From CAWIVH01 sp963839475 (GTDB taxonomy: Bacteria > Acidobacteriota > UBA6911): a DNA stretch of 64,000 bases. The stretch lies in contig CAWIVH010000018.1 in NCBI GenBank assembly GCA_963839475.1, forward strand, positions 682,001 through 746,000, given 5' to 3'. This document shows positions 45,624 through 54,001 of the stretch, piece after piece; the first letter of the stretch is position 1; every line of letters begins with the position of its first letter. Under the pieces are notes generated by a model. That model was not told where the DNA came from and made no database searches. It was given only the letters and a program-made list of their open reading frames with translations. The translations under genes were made by a program, and so were the position numbers.

Positions 45624-46472
45624 TTACCAGATTCGATTGTCCTTCAAGATTGCCTTGGTGATCTCCTTCGCCACCATTCCGGGAAACTGCGCATCACTGG
45701 TCTTGCGGTCTCTGGTCAAAGCTGTGACAAAAAGGTATTCGCTGTCCGGCCCCCCGATATGTCCGATGAACCATCCGAAATCACCGCTGGGATCATCCAG
45801 GTATCCCGATCCAGTCTTGCCGTGAAGCTTATAACCTTGGGGAGATGTTTCAAGAAACGTAATCCCTTTGGTTTTCTGAATCGCATCGGGGCTGACTGGC
45901 AGCTTCCCACCCCAAAACTTCTTCAGGAATTCAAGCTGTTCAAAGGCCGATATTTTCAGCGTTCCCTTCCCGGGATCGGAGTCGGTTTTGGTAATGGTCA
46001 ACCACGCGCTTGTCAATCCGCCGGAAATATCCTGATTCCCGTATTGAAAGGCCTGGAGGTACGATTTCAGCCTGGCGCGGCCCAGAAGAGGTGTTATCCG
46101 CTGCGAGTACCAGACGACCGAATTTTTCATCCACGATGCCGCGGTGCAATCCTGGTTCCAGGCTTCAATGGAACGATGGATCCCGTCCCACTTGAACAGC
46201 GTATTCTCGTCTTTCAAAATACCCGCATCAAAAGCCATAGCGGCCAGCGGCCATTTGAATGTGGAGCAGGCGGCGTACCTTTGCCGGCAGCGTTCCTCGC
46301 CGTACACCGCGACAATCTTCCCTGATTTCATATCGTAGAAAACAAAGCAGCCGTCGGCCTTTTCAAAATGCTGCTTTTGAATGATGAATTCAGCGGCGCC
46401 TGAAACCGGCATCGCACAGACAGCGGCACATAATAAAACGAGCATCCCGAATTTGAAGGGTCCTGTCTTCAT
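45624..46472 (-). CDS. Class D (OXA-type) beta-lactamase
   Basis: 282-residue periplasmic serine beta-lactamase. The signal peptide ends at about SGAAE. All class D elements are in place: Ser70-Thr-Phe-Lys73 (catalytic serine and the lysine that is normally carboxylated), Ser118-Val-Val120, Tyr144-Gly-Asn146 (QYGNQDISGG), Trp157 and Lys219-Thr-Gly221 (GKTGSG). The length fits the family (250-290). It could also be related to the sensor domains of BlaR, but the complete leader and absence of a membrane-protease domain favour an enzyme. It is a chromosomal single gene with no mobile element or integron beside it, so it is probably intrinsic to the lineage. The substrate range cannot be predicted. 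Confidence 0.92.
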   Translation of the reverse strand: MKTGPFKFGMLVLLCAAVCAMPVSGAAEFIIQKQHFEKADGCFVFYDMKSGKIVAVYGEERCRQRYAACSTFKWPLAAMAFDAGILKDENTLFKWDGIHRSIEAWNQDCTAASWMKNSVVWYSQRITPLLGRARLKSYLQAFQYGNQDISGGLTSAWLTITKTDSDPGKGTLKISAFEQLEFLKKFWGGKLPVSPDAIQKTKGITFLETSPQGYKLHGKTGSGYLDDPSGDFGWFIGHIGGPDSEYLFVTALTRDRKTSDAQFPGMVAKEITKAILKDNRIW

Positions 46473-46539
46473 GACAAGCTTTCCGGACTTGCCTTCCCCC
46501 CGGCGCTTTTGGGGTTTCCAGCCGTGAGAGCCCGATTTT

Positions 46540-47475
46540 TCACAAGTATTTCAGGAGGTTCGCAAGCACCCTCCCGCAGCCGGCATAGGGATCGCCCGGG
46601 CCCTCGAATTCGATGGAATAAACGCCCTTGAAATTCGCCTTTTTGGTAATTTCCATGCACTTCGGGAAATCGAACTTGGTTTCGTTCCCGCGGTCATCGA
46701 ATTCCAAGCCCTTGGCGTGGCAGACAACTTGAGCGTAAGGCATGAGCAGCTGCAATCCTTTGACGCGAATAGCCTCGTCGGGAAAGTTGGCGAAATCGGG
46801 CAGCGCCCCGATGTTGCTGCCACCCACTCCTTTGAACAATTCCACGAGCTCCTCCGGATGTTCCGAGCCGAGGCCGCCGTGGTTTTCGATAACGACGTGC
46901 ACGCCGCTTTTTTTACCGTATTCCGAAAGCTGCTTATAAGACTCGATGGTAGGGGCAAGATTCTTGGGATCCATCTTGCCCGGATCGCACCGGACCGATT
47001 TGCACTCAATTGCGGCCGCTACGTCGATCCACTTTTGGGCGCCGCGGATCGCCTTGTCGCGCACCCTTTTATCCGGATCCGAAAGCCCCCCCTTTTCCCA
47101 AAGTTCGGGAATGTCGACAGGCATGTTCACGGCTTTGCTGCCGATTTCACCCAGCCGCGCTTTGATCACTTTTAAGTAACCTGTTTCGGCCGATTCAAAA
47201 TGCGGCACACAGATTTCGATGTTGTGCACCTTGTATTTATCCGCCATCAGCTTCGGGAAATCGACGAGTTTGAGCATGTCCCCCGGGAGGTTGAACGTCT
47301 TTTCCCTGGTTGCCGGGAAATAGTTATGGAAAGACCAGGTTGATATGCAGATTCTTCGAAGCTTCGCCGTTTCATCGGCCGGCGCCGTAGGTCTGGCCTG
47401 CAATCCGGAGCCATTCAGCACGGCTCCGGCGGCCGGTGCGAGGGCAACCCTGTAAATAAAATCGCGACGTTTCAT
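46540..47475 (-). CDS. Exported sugar phosphate isomerase/epimerase-like TIM-barrel protein
   Basis: 311 residues of the xylose-isomerase-like TIM-barrel superfamily (AP endonuclease 2 fold). ATG 47475 follows AGGAGG by four bases. The N-terminus (MKRRDFIYRVALAPAAGAVL) is a Tat-like leader, common for this group in Acidobacteriota and Planctomycetota. Metal-site motifs are visible: YKVHNIEICVPHF, VVIENHGGLGS (Glu and His), LPDFANFPDEA, VCHAKGLEF and YSIEFEGPGDP. Its substrate is unknown; relatives act on sugars or inositols. Confidence 0.88.
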   Translation of the reverse strand: MKRRDFIYRVALAPAAGAVLNGSGLQARPTAPADETAKLRRICISTWSFHNYFPATREKTFNLPGDMLKLVDFPKLMADKYKVHNIEICVPHFESAETGYLKVIKARLGEIGSKAVNMPVDIPELWEKGGLSDPDKRVRDKAIRGAQKWIDVAAAIECKSVRCDPGKMDPKNLAPTIESYKQLSEYGKKSGVHVVIENHGGLGSEHPEELVELFKGVGGSNIGALPDFANFPDEAIRVKGLQLLMPYAQVVCHAKGLEFDDRGNETKFDFPKCMEITKKANFKGVYSIEFEGPGDPYAGCGRVLANLLKYL

Positions 47476-47698
47476 GATTCCTCCTGCTGGTTTGACCCTG
47501 GGGTCAGGATCACCAAGTTTAAATGAGCCTTATCTTAGATTGCTTCGGCGCTTTCCACAACTGAAGGAATCGCAGGTTTCTAAAGTTACTAACAAACCGC
47601 CAATCTCGGGCTTATACTGGGTGGGAAGTGCGTGAATGACGCGCTGGTCCTTAAATATTGTTGTGCGCGCTCCCAGGGCATTTAAGGAAAGGAAAGTC

Positions 47699-49523
47699 AT
47701 GGCAGAACCCGATCCTGATTCCGGGAATCAAAACCAGTTTCCCCCGATGACGGATTCGCTAACGGACCCGGCCCTGCTGAAGGCCCGGGCCGGGGAAAAG
47801 GCAAAAGAACTCAGGGTCCAGGATTTGGACGGAATGTCCCCTGAAGCAATCCACAGCCTGATACATGACCTGACCGCGCGCCAGGCTGAACTGGAGGTGC
47901 AACTCGAGGAACTGCACCTGGCATCGTCCGAGACAACCAGAACCAAGCAGGCTGAAAGTGAGTTGCTGAGCGCAAAAGAGCATCTTGATGCCATGATCAG
48001 CGCGATGCCTGATCTCATGTTCGAACTGGACCGGGAGGGCCGTATCCACGAGTTTCATACTTCGGCCGAAGACCTCCTCTACGTTTCCCCATCTCTATTC
48101 CTGGGAAAGAAAGTGGCCGAGGTCCTCCCGGAAAATGCCTCTCGCACCATCATGGCTGCCCTGGAAGAAGCTGCTGAAAGGGGTATCCATCGTGGCGGCA
48201 CGTATTCGCTGCCTAATGCCGCATGGTGAATCATGGTACGAACTTTCGCTTGCGGCAATGGGCCGCACCCCAAAGCCCGGGAGCCACTTTATCGCCCTGG
48301 CCCGGGACATCACCGAGCGCAAGCGGTCGGAGGAAGAATATAAAAAGCTCGAATTCCAAAACCGGCAGCTGCAAAAAGCCGAAAGCCTCAGCCGGATGGC
48401 AGGAGCTATCGCCCACAATTTCAACAACAAACTCCAGGTCGTCATGATGAGCCTGGAAATGGCGCTGGAGCACCAGGACTCACCGGAAAACTGGAAGGAA
48501 GACCTGAACACGGCAATCGCGGAAGCTCAAAAAGCGGCGGAAGTCAGCACTCAAATGCTGACCTACCTGGGGCATCACCAGGGGAGCATCGCACCCATGA
48601 ACCTTTCCGAGGCCTGCATGCGAAGCCTCGGACTACTGCAAATCTCCATCCCGGAAAACATATCTTTGGAGTTGGATCTGCCAGTCCAGGGGCCGATAGT
48701 CCAGGTGAATCACGGCGATATCCAGCAGATCCTCACCATCCTGCTCACCAACGCATGGGAGGCCATCGGCGAAAAGGATGGTGCTATCCGGATAAGCGCG
48801 AGGACTGCAACAGCGGCGAATATCCCGGCGACGAAACGATTCCCTGTGGACTGGAAGCCCTGGGCCGAGGCCTATGCCTGCCTGGAGGTCGCCGACGATG
48901 GCTGCGGAATCCCGGATCAGGAATTCGACATGCTCTTTGATCCTTTTTATTCAACCAAATTGACAGGACGCGGCATGGGACTCCCCATGCTCCTGGGAAT
49001 TGTCAAGTCCCACAATGGCGCTATCACCGTGGAGAGCAAGCGCGCGCTGGGAAGCACCTTCCGCATCTTTTTGCCCGAGGTCTCCGAGGTTGCCAAGGAG
49101 AAAGCGAAGCCGGCGCCGACAACCGTGAGACGATACCGATTGCCAACCATTTTGCTGGTGGATGACGATCCGTTGATTCTTAAATCGGCAACTTCGGCAC
49201 TGAGCCATCTCGGATTCAAGGTTCATGCCGTGTCCGACGGGAGCGAAGCGATTAAGCTATACAGACAGCATTTTCAAAAGATAAGACTTGTGTTGTGCGA
49301 CTTGACCATGCCCCACATGAACGGGTGGGAGCTCCTGACGGCTCTGCGCAAAATATCGCCCGACCTTCCGGTGATCCTGACCAGCGGCTACAGTGAGGAA
49401 CAGGCCATGGAGGGAGACCACCCTGATCTCCCGCAGGCATTTCTGCGCAAGCCTTACCTGTTTCGGCAGCTTCGGGATACCATTGACGCCGTTCTGCAGG
49501 AATCTCTGAATAAAAATCAGTGA
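47699..49523 (+). CDS. PAS-histidine kinase-receiver hybrid (one frameshift)
   Basis: Soluble hybrid kinase read in two frames. ATG 47699 follows GGAAAGG. Residues 1-90 include the helical segment LSPEAIHSLIHDLTARQAELEVQLEEL typical of PAS kinases; the PAS domain follows (MISAMPDLMFELDREGRIHEF). Near 48213 the frame changes by one base (one extra A in cctaatgcc would explain it), after which LPHGESWYELSLAAMGR completes the PAS domain. Then come HisKA (AGAIAHNFNNKLQVVMMSLEMAL, the HNFNN variant), HATPase (LLTNAWEAIGEKDG, DDGCGIPDQEFDMLFDPFYSTK, GRGMGLPMLLGI) and a C-terminal receiver (LVDDDPLILK, LVLCDLTMPHMNG, ILTSGYS, LRKPY). Without the shift it would be split into two products. There is no membrane helix. 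Confidence 0.82.
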
Positions 49524-49643
49524 CACGATGAAACTGACATTCGGGGCGGAAGGTTTCTTCAACCTCTTTTCCCTGCGCTCCGTTGCTGCGAGATCCGGAA
49601 TGCAGCTTTGGTTACCATGTTTTCTTTGTTTTTGGAGACGACG

Positions 49644-50924
49644 ATGAATGGAAAAGTCCGTTGCCGCCATACGCTCCTGGCGTTCTCGATATTGTTCGCG
49701 GGTGTTTCTGCGGCTACACCGATCGAACCGGTATCATCTCTCGCCGCAAAGCATAAAGCTCCGCTGCTCGCCACCCTCAAGGACCTGGTGTCGATTGAGT
49801 CCGGCAGCGGGGACCGTGAGGGACTGGACAAGATCTCGAGCCTGATCGCGGAGAGACTGGCCTCGCTCGGTGGCAGGGTTGAGCTGCTGGAGCCCGGCCC
49901 CGAGATCTACCGGATGGTCGATACGCCCAAGCAGATCGGAAGGATGGCGCTTGCACGCTTTTCCGGAACAGGAACGAAGAAGATACTCCTGATCGCACAC
50001 ATGGACACGGTATACCTGCGCGGCATGCTGAAAGCCCAGCCGTTCCGTGTTGAGGGAAACCTCGCCTACGGGCTCGGCATATCCGACGATAAGCAAGGTG
50101 TCGCCGTTATCCTGCATACGCTCGCGATGCTCAAAGATATGAACTTTCACGACTACGGTGAACTGACGGTGCTGATCAATGCCGACGAAGAGGTTAGTTC
50201 GGCGGGCTCGCGTGCAATGCTGACCAAGCTGGGTTCCGAAGCAGACGCGGTCCTGTCATTCGAGGGTGCGCGGGTCGATTCGGACCGCCTCTCGCTGACC
50301 ACGGCCGGGATCGCCGCCGTCCTGCTGAAGGTCGAAGGTCGCGCCTCGCATGCAGGTGCGGCCCCGGAGCTTGGCCGAAATGCACTATACGAAATCTCGC
50401 ACCAGATCCTGCAGACACGCGACATGTCCGACACCGCGACTGGTGTGAAGCTGAACTGGACGGTGTCCGCCGCGGGCACCAACCGGAACGTGATCCCAGC
50501 GATCGCCACCGCAACGGCCGACGTGCGCGTGCTGCGTGTGGCCGACTACGACACTCTTGAGCAGAAAGTACGAGAGCGCCTCAGAAATCAGCTCATCCCG
50601 GATACCAGGGTGATCATGGAGTTTGAGCGCCGCCGTCCTCCGCTCGAAAAGACTCCGGCATCGGAAGCGCTCGCGAAACACGCAAAGCAGATCTACGCCG
50701 AGATCGGCAAGGATCTCCTGATCGGAACGGTTGCGGAGGGCGGCGGCACCGATGCGGCGTTCGCAGCACTTCATGCCAAGGGGCCGGTAATTGAGAGTTT
50801 CGGCCTGCGCGGTTTTGGCGCACACTCGAACAACGCCGAATACATTGAAATCGATTCGATCGAGCCTCGACTCTATCTTGCAGCTCGAATGATCATGGAC
50901 ATCTCGCAGGGCAAAACCCAGTAA
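49644..50924 (+). CDS. M20 family metallopeptidase (carboxypeptidase G2-like)
   Basis: 426 residues from ATG 49644, GGAG six bases upstream, with a signal peptide (LLAFSILFAGVSAA). Dizinc M20 motifs are complete: LLIAHMDTVY (first His and Asp), GLGISDDKQGVAV (bridging Asp), LINADEEVSS (general-base Glu and ligand Glu), LSFEGAR and the C-terminal GFGAHSNNAEY with the last His. The dimerisation domain contains KVEGRASHAGAAPELGRNA. This order and the exported location match glutamate carboxypeptidases such as Pseudomonas CPG2, which release C-terminal glutamate from folates or peptides. It is followed by an alpha/beta hydrolase gene after 105 bases on the same strand. Confidence 0.92.
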   Translation: MNGKVRCRHTLLAFSILFAGVSAATPIEPVSSLAAKHKAPLLATLKDLVSIESGSGDREGLDKISSLIAERLASLGGRVELLEPGPEIYRMVDTPKQIGRMALARFSGTGTKKILLIAHMDTVYLRGMLKAQPFRVEGNLAYGLGISDDKQGVAVILHTLAMLKDMNFHDYGELTVLINADEEVSSAGSRAMLTKLGSEADAVLSFEGARVDSDRLSLTTAGIAAVLLKVEGRASHAGAAPELGRNALYEISHQILQTRDMSDTATGVKLNWTVSAAGTNRNVIPAIATATADVRVLRVADYDTLEQKVRERLRNQLIPDTRVIMEFERRRPPLEKTPASEALAKHAKQIYAEIGKDLLIGTVAEGGGTDAAFAALHAKGPVIESFGLRGFGAHSNNAEYIEIDSIEPRLYLAARMIMDISQGKTQ

Positions 50925-51029
50925 CCGATCTAAGGTACGGAAGCTCGTCCATCTATGAACCATATCACCGGCCTCCTCCCAACCAAGCTTCAAGGAGGAT
51001 TATGGTCTCGCGAGACCGTGGAGGCCTGA

Positions 51030-52353
51030 ATGTCACGCCGACTGCCTGCTTTGGTATTTCTCTTCTTTTTGCCTGCCGGGCTGCTGTTCGCCCAGCAAAA
51101 CCGCATAGACGTGGTAACCCCCATCGCACCGGAACTCGCGGCCTATGGCAGCCACTCGCTCGGTGTGCGCACAATCCAGCTGACGGACCGGAACCGACCG
51201 GATATCCTCAACATTAAGCCTGGCGAGCCGACAGTAAGGTACGACCGCACTCTGACGATTGAGGTCTGGTATCCCGCGAAGCTTTCCGCCAATCAGAAGC
51301 CCGGCGGAGAGTACCGCGTGATCACCCGCGATCCCGCAATCAAGGCAACCTTATACGGTCAGGCTGTGCGCGAAGCCGCGCCGGAGGCGAGGAATGGCGG
51401 ATACCCCCTGGTAATCCTTTCCCATGGATATCCCGGCAACCGCTACCTGATGAGTCATCTCGGGGAAAATCTGGCCAGCAAGGGCTTCGTCGTCGTGTCC
51501 ATAGACCATAAAGACAGCACCTATGATGATCAGAAGAGTTTTGCCAGCACCCTCTATAACCGATCTTTCGACCAGCTGTTCGTGCTGAACGAAATGGCAC
51601 GCCTGGGTGGCTCGGGATTCGGATAGCTTCCTGAGCGGGTTGGTCGATGCGAGCCATTCCGGGCTCGTAGGTTACTCGATGGGCGGATACGGGGTTGTTA
51701 ACGTGATTGGAGGCGGGTATAGCAAAGTCAGCGAAAGCCTTCCAGCCGCCCCTCCAAATAGGCTGCTTGCAGAACGCGGAGCGTCCAATCCCGAATATTT
51801 GAAATCCCTGAATCCGCGCGTCAAGGCGGCGATAGCCATTGCACCCTGGGGAATGACCGGCGGTTACTGGGATACCGAGGGATTGAAAGGGATCAGGACT
51901 CCGGTAATGTTCGTTTCCGGAAGCGCGGACGAAATAGCCGGCTACGAAAAGGGCACGCGGGCAATCTACGAGAGCGCGACGAACGCGGATCGCTACCTGC
52001 TGACCTTTGTGAATGCCGGCCACAACGCTGCTGCGCCTATTCCGGCTCCACAGGAAACCCTCCTGTTCACGGAGGCACCGCGCCTCTCACCGTTCACACA
52101 CTATGCGGACCCGGTGTGGGACACAACGCGTATGAATAATATCCTGGCGCATTTTGCGACCGCTTTTTTCGATCTCCATCTCAAAGGGGAAATTGACAAG
52201 AAGGCGTACCTGGAATTGGTGCCAAGCGGAAAGGACGCGGTGTACTCGGTGGATCGTGAAGGCAAACCCAATCCGGCTCACAATTACTGGAAGGGGTTCA
52301 AGCGCAGTACGGCTGTGGGACTGATCCTCGAGCATTCCGCTGCCAGGCAATGA
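51030..52353 (+). CDS. Exported alpha/beta hydrolase, dienelactone hydrolase-like (one frameshift)
   Basis: About 440 residues in two frames. ATG 51030 is five bases after GGAGG; signal peptide LVFLFFLPAGLLFAQ. The first part carries the oxyanion strand YPLVILSHGYPGNRYLM and VVSIDHKDSTYDD. Near 51605-51615 the frame shifts by one; the second frame continues RDSDSFLSGLVDASHSGLVGYSMGGYG with the nucleophile Ser in GYSMGG, then PVMFVSGSADEI (acid) and FVNAGHNAAAP (His). Thus the catalytic triad is spread over both frames and only the repaired gene would work. The family is that of platelet-activating-factor acetylhydrolase/dienelactone hydrolase-like esterases. The substrate is unknown. Confidence 0.82.
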
Positions 52354-52533
52354 AGATCGGGACAACGCGAGGAATCACATTCCAGAACAGCAGCTGTGCC
52401 GCAGGCTTGCGCGTCGAAGGTAAACAGCGCAGTCCGGGCTTCGGTGCGGAAAAGATTGGGCTCACCCATCACACTCTCGAGTGTTATTCAACTATTTTGG
52501 AAATGTTATCATTGGCTCCTCGGGTGTCGAATC

Positions 52534-53670
52534 ATGAGCTTCAGGCCTCGAAGACTGACGATCGTTGTCCTGCTCGTGCTTGTTGGGCACGGCATTGCCT
52601 TATCTCCCCCAGAAGCGGAAGCACCGCAACCGCCCGAAATCAGCCGGCCGGACTTCGCCCGCCTGACGAAGGACCTTTCTGAGCCTGAGGGCTATTTTGA
52701 CACCGATAATCTCATATCCAATGAAAAGGGCTACCTGAAGGTTCTTCCCCTATTTGCGAAACTGGGAGTTGGGGGTGGAGTGTACCTGGGGGTCGGGCCA
52801 GATCAAAACTTTTCTTACATCGCTGAAATTCAGCCTGTATTGGCCATCATTGTCGACATTCGCCGGCAGAACCTCATGGAACACCTCTTTTTCAAGGCCC
52901 TGTTCGAATTGAGCGCAAACCGCAATATTTTCCTGCAGAGACTCTTCGGACGGCGCCCGCCCGGCACCGCTATCAGCCAGGCCCAGGGCGGCATTGCCTC
53001 GCTAATGGATGACATCGAGGCAGCCGAAATCGACCAGGAATCCGCCCGCGCGACTCTTCGCGATGTCGAAAATCGAATCAGGGAATGGCACTTGGATCTC
53101 CAGCCGGGCGATCTCGAGAAAATCGAATATACGGCCCGGGCTTTTGTGGAAGGAGGGCCGGGGTTGCGGTTTAGGAGCTACAACCGTCCTTCCAGCAGCC
53201 GGTATCCAACCTACCGGGCTTTACTCCAGGAGACGGATTCCGCCGGCAGGTTAGTCAACTACCTGGCGTTGGAGGAACGTTTTCAGCGGATTCGCACGCT
53301 CCAGCTGCAAAACCGCATAATACCGGTGGTGGGCAACCTGGCTGGAAAATCCGCCCTGCGGCGGATCGCGGACGAGGTGCGGGCACGGAAGCTGGCGGTT
53401 TCATGCTTTTATCTTTCCAACGTCGAGTTTTATCTGTTCGGGGACTCGATATGGAAGGACTATGTGTCCAACATGCAGAACCTGCCCTGGTCCGCCCGAG
53501 GCATCCTCATCCGTTCCGTCTCGAATAGCTGGCACTCCCACCCGGCCAGCCTGCCGGGCTACTACATGACCACCATCCTGCAGCGTGCAGCCGTCTTTCT
53601 GGAGAATGAAAAGAACGGACGTCACTCCGGCTATTGGGACCTGGTGACAAGGGACTACATAGCCCCATAA
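52534..53670 (+). CDS. Conserved exported protein, LIC_10091-like
   Basis: 378 residues from ATG 52534 (weak ribosome site; the frame is open from 52396). A signal peptide (LTIVVLLVLVGHGIALS) is followed by a globular domain. The motifs ISNEKGYLKVLP, GGVYLGVGPDQNFSYIA, IVDIRRQNLMEHLFFKALFELS and the C-terminal NVEFYL form a pattern I associate, from memory, with uncharacterised LIC_10091-family proteins. The VDIRR-near-glycine-loop arrangement resembles SAM-dependent methyltransferases, but the export signal makes that doubtful. No neighbour suggests a role. A terminator-like hairpin follows 215 bases downstream. Confidence 0.65.
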   Translation: MSFRPRRLTIVVLLVLVGHGIALSPPEAEAPQPPEISRPDFARLTKDLSEPEGYFDTDNLISNEKGYLKVLPLFAKLGVGGGVYLGVGPDQNFSYIAEIQPVLAIIVDIRRQNLMEHLFFKALFELSANRNIFLQRLFGRRPPGTAISQAQGGIASLMDDIEAAEIDQESARATLRDVENRIREWHLDLQPGDLEKIEYTARAFVEGGPGLRFRSYNRPSSSRYPTYRALLQETDSAGRLVNYLALEERFQRIRTLQLQNRIIPVVGNLAGKSALRRIADEVRARKLAVSCFYLSNVEFYLFGDSIWKDYVSNMQNLPWSARGILIRSVSNSWHSHPASLPGYYMTTILQRAAVFLENEKNGRHSGYWDLVTRDYIAP

Positions 53671-54001
53671 GCAACGCGGACGATGGCTCAGGAAATCCCT
53701 CAGTTCCAAGCCACTCCACTGATACGTCTATCCGGCGGGCTGAATTCTGATCGTACCGCTCGTTTCCAGGGTTTTCGTCTCGCGCTGCGCGCGATCTGCG
53801 ACGTGACTGTCAAGTAGAACTCCGTCAGGAAAGTCCCGTTAGAAACATCCATCGGAGTACCATTCTCTCGTTACCGATAAAAAGGAATGGGGCGCGGCGA
53901 ACCGTGCCCCATTCGAATTATCTTTCGCCGGCCCAGAAGCACAGGCTCCGCAGCCGCCGTCACGCTAAGGGAATACAGTCCTTCGCGCCAGAGTTTTTAG
54001 A
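53671..54001. other. Convergent intergenic region
   Basis: The 331 bases between two convergent genes hold no coding signal. The only feature is the hairpin at 53885-53914. Confidence 0.6.
53885..53914. terminator. Candidate bidirectional terminator hairpin
   Basis: Perfect 9-bp stem GAATGGGGC / GCCCCATTC with a 12-base loop, lying between convergent stops. There is no strong T-tract, so termination efficiency is uncertain. Confidence 0.45.
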
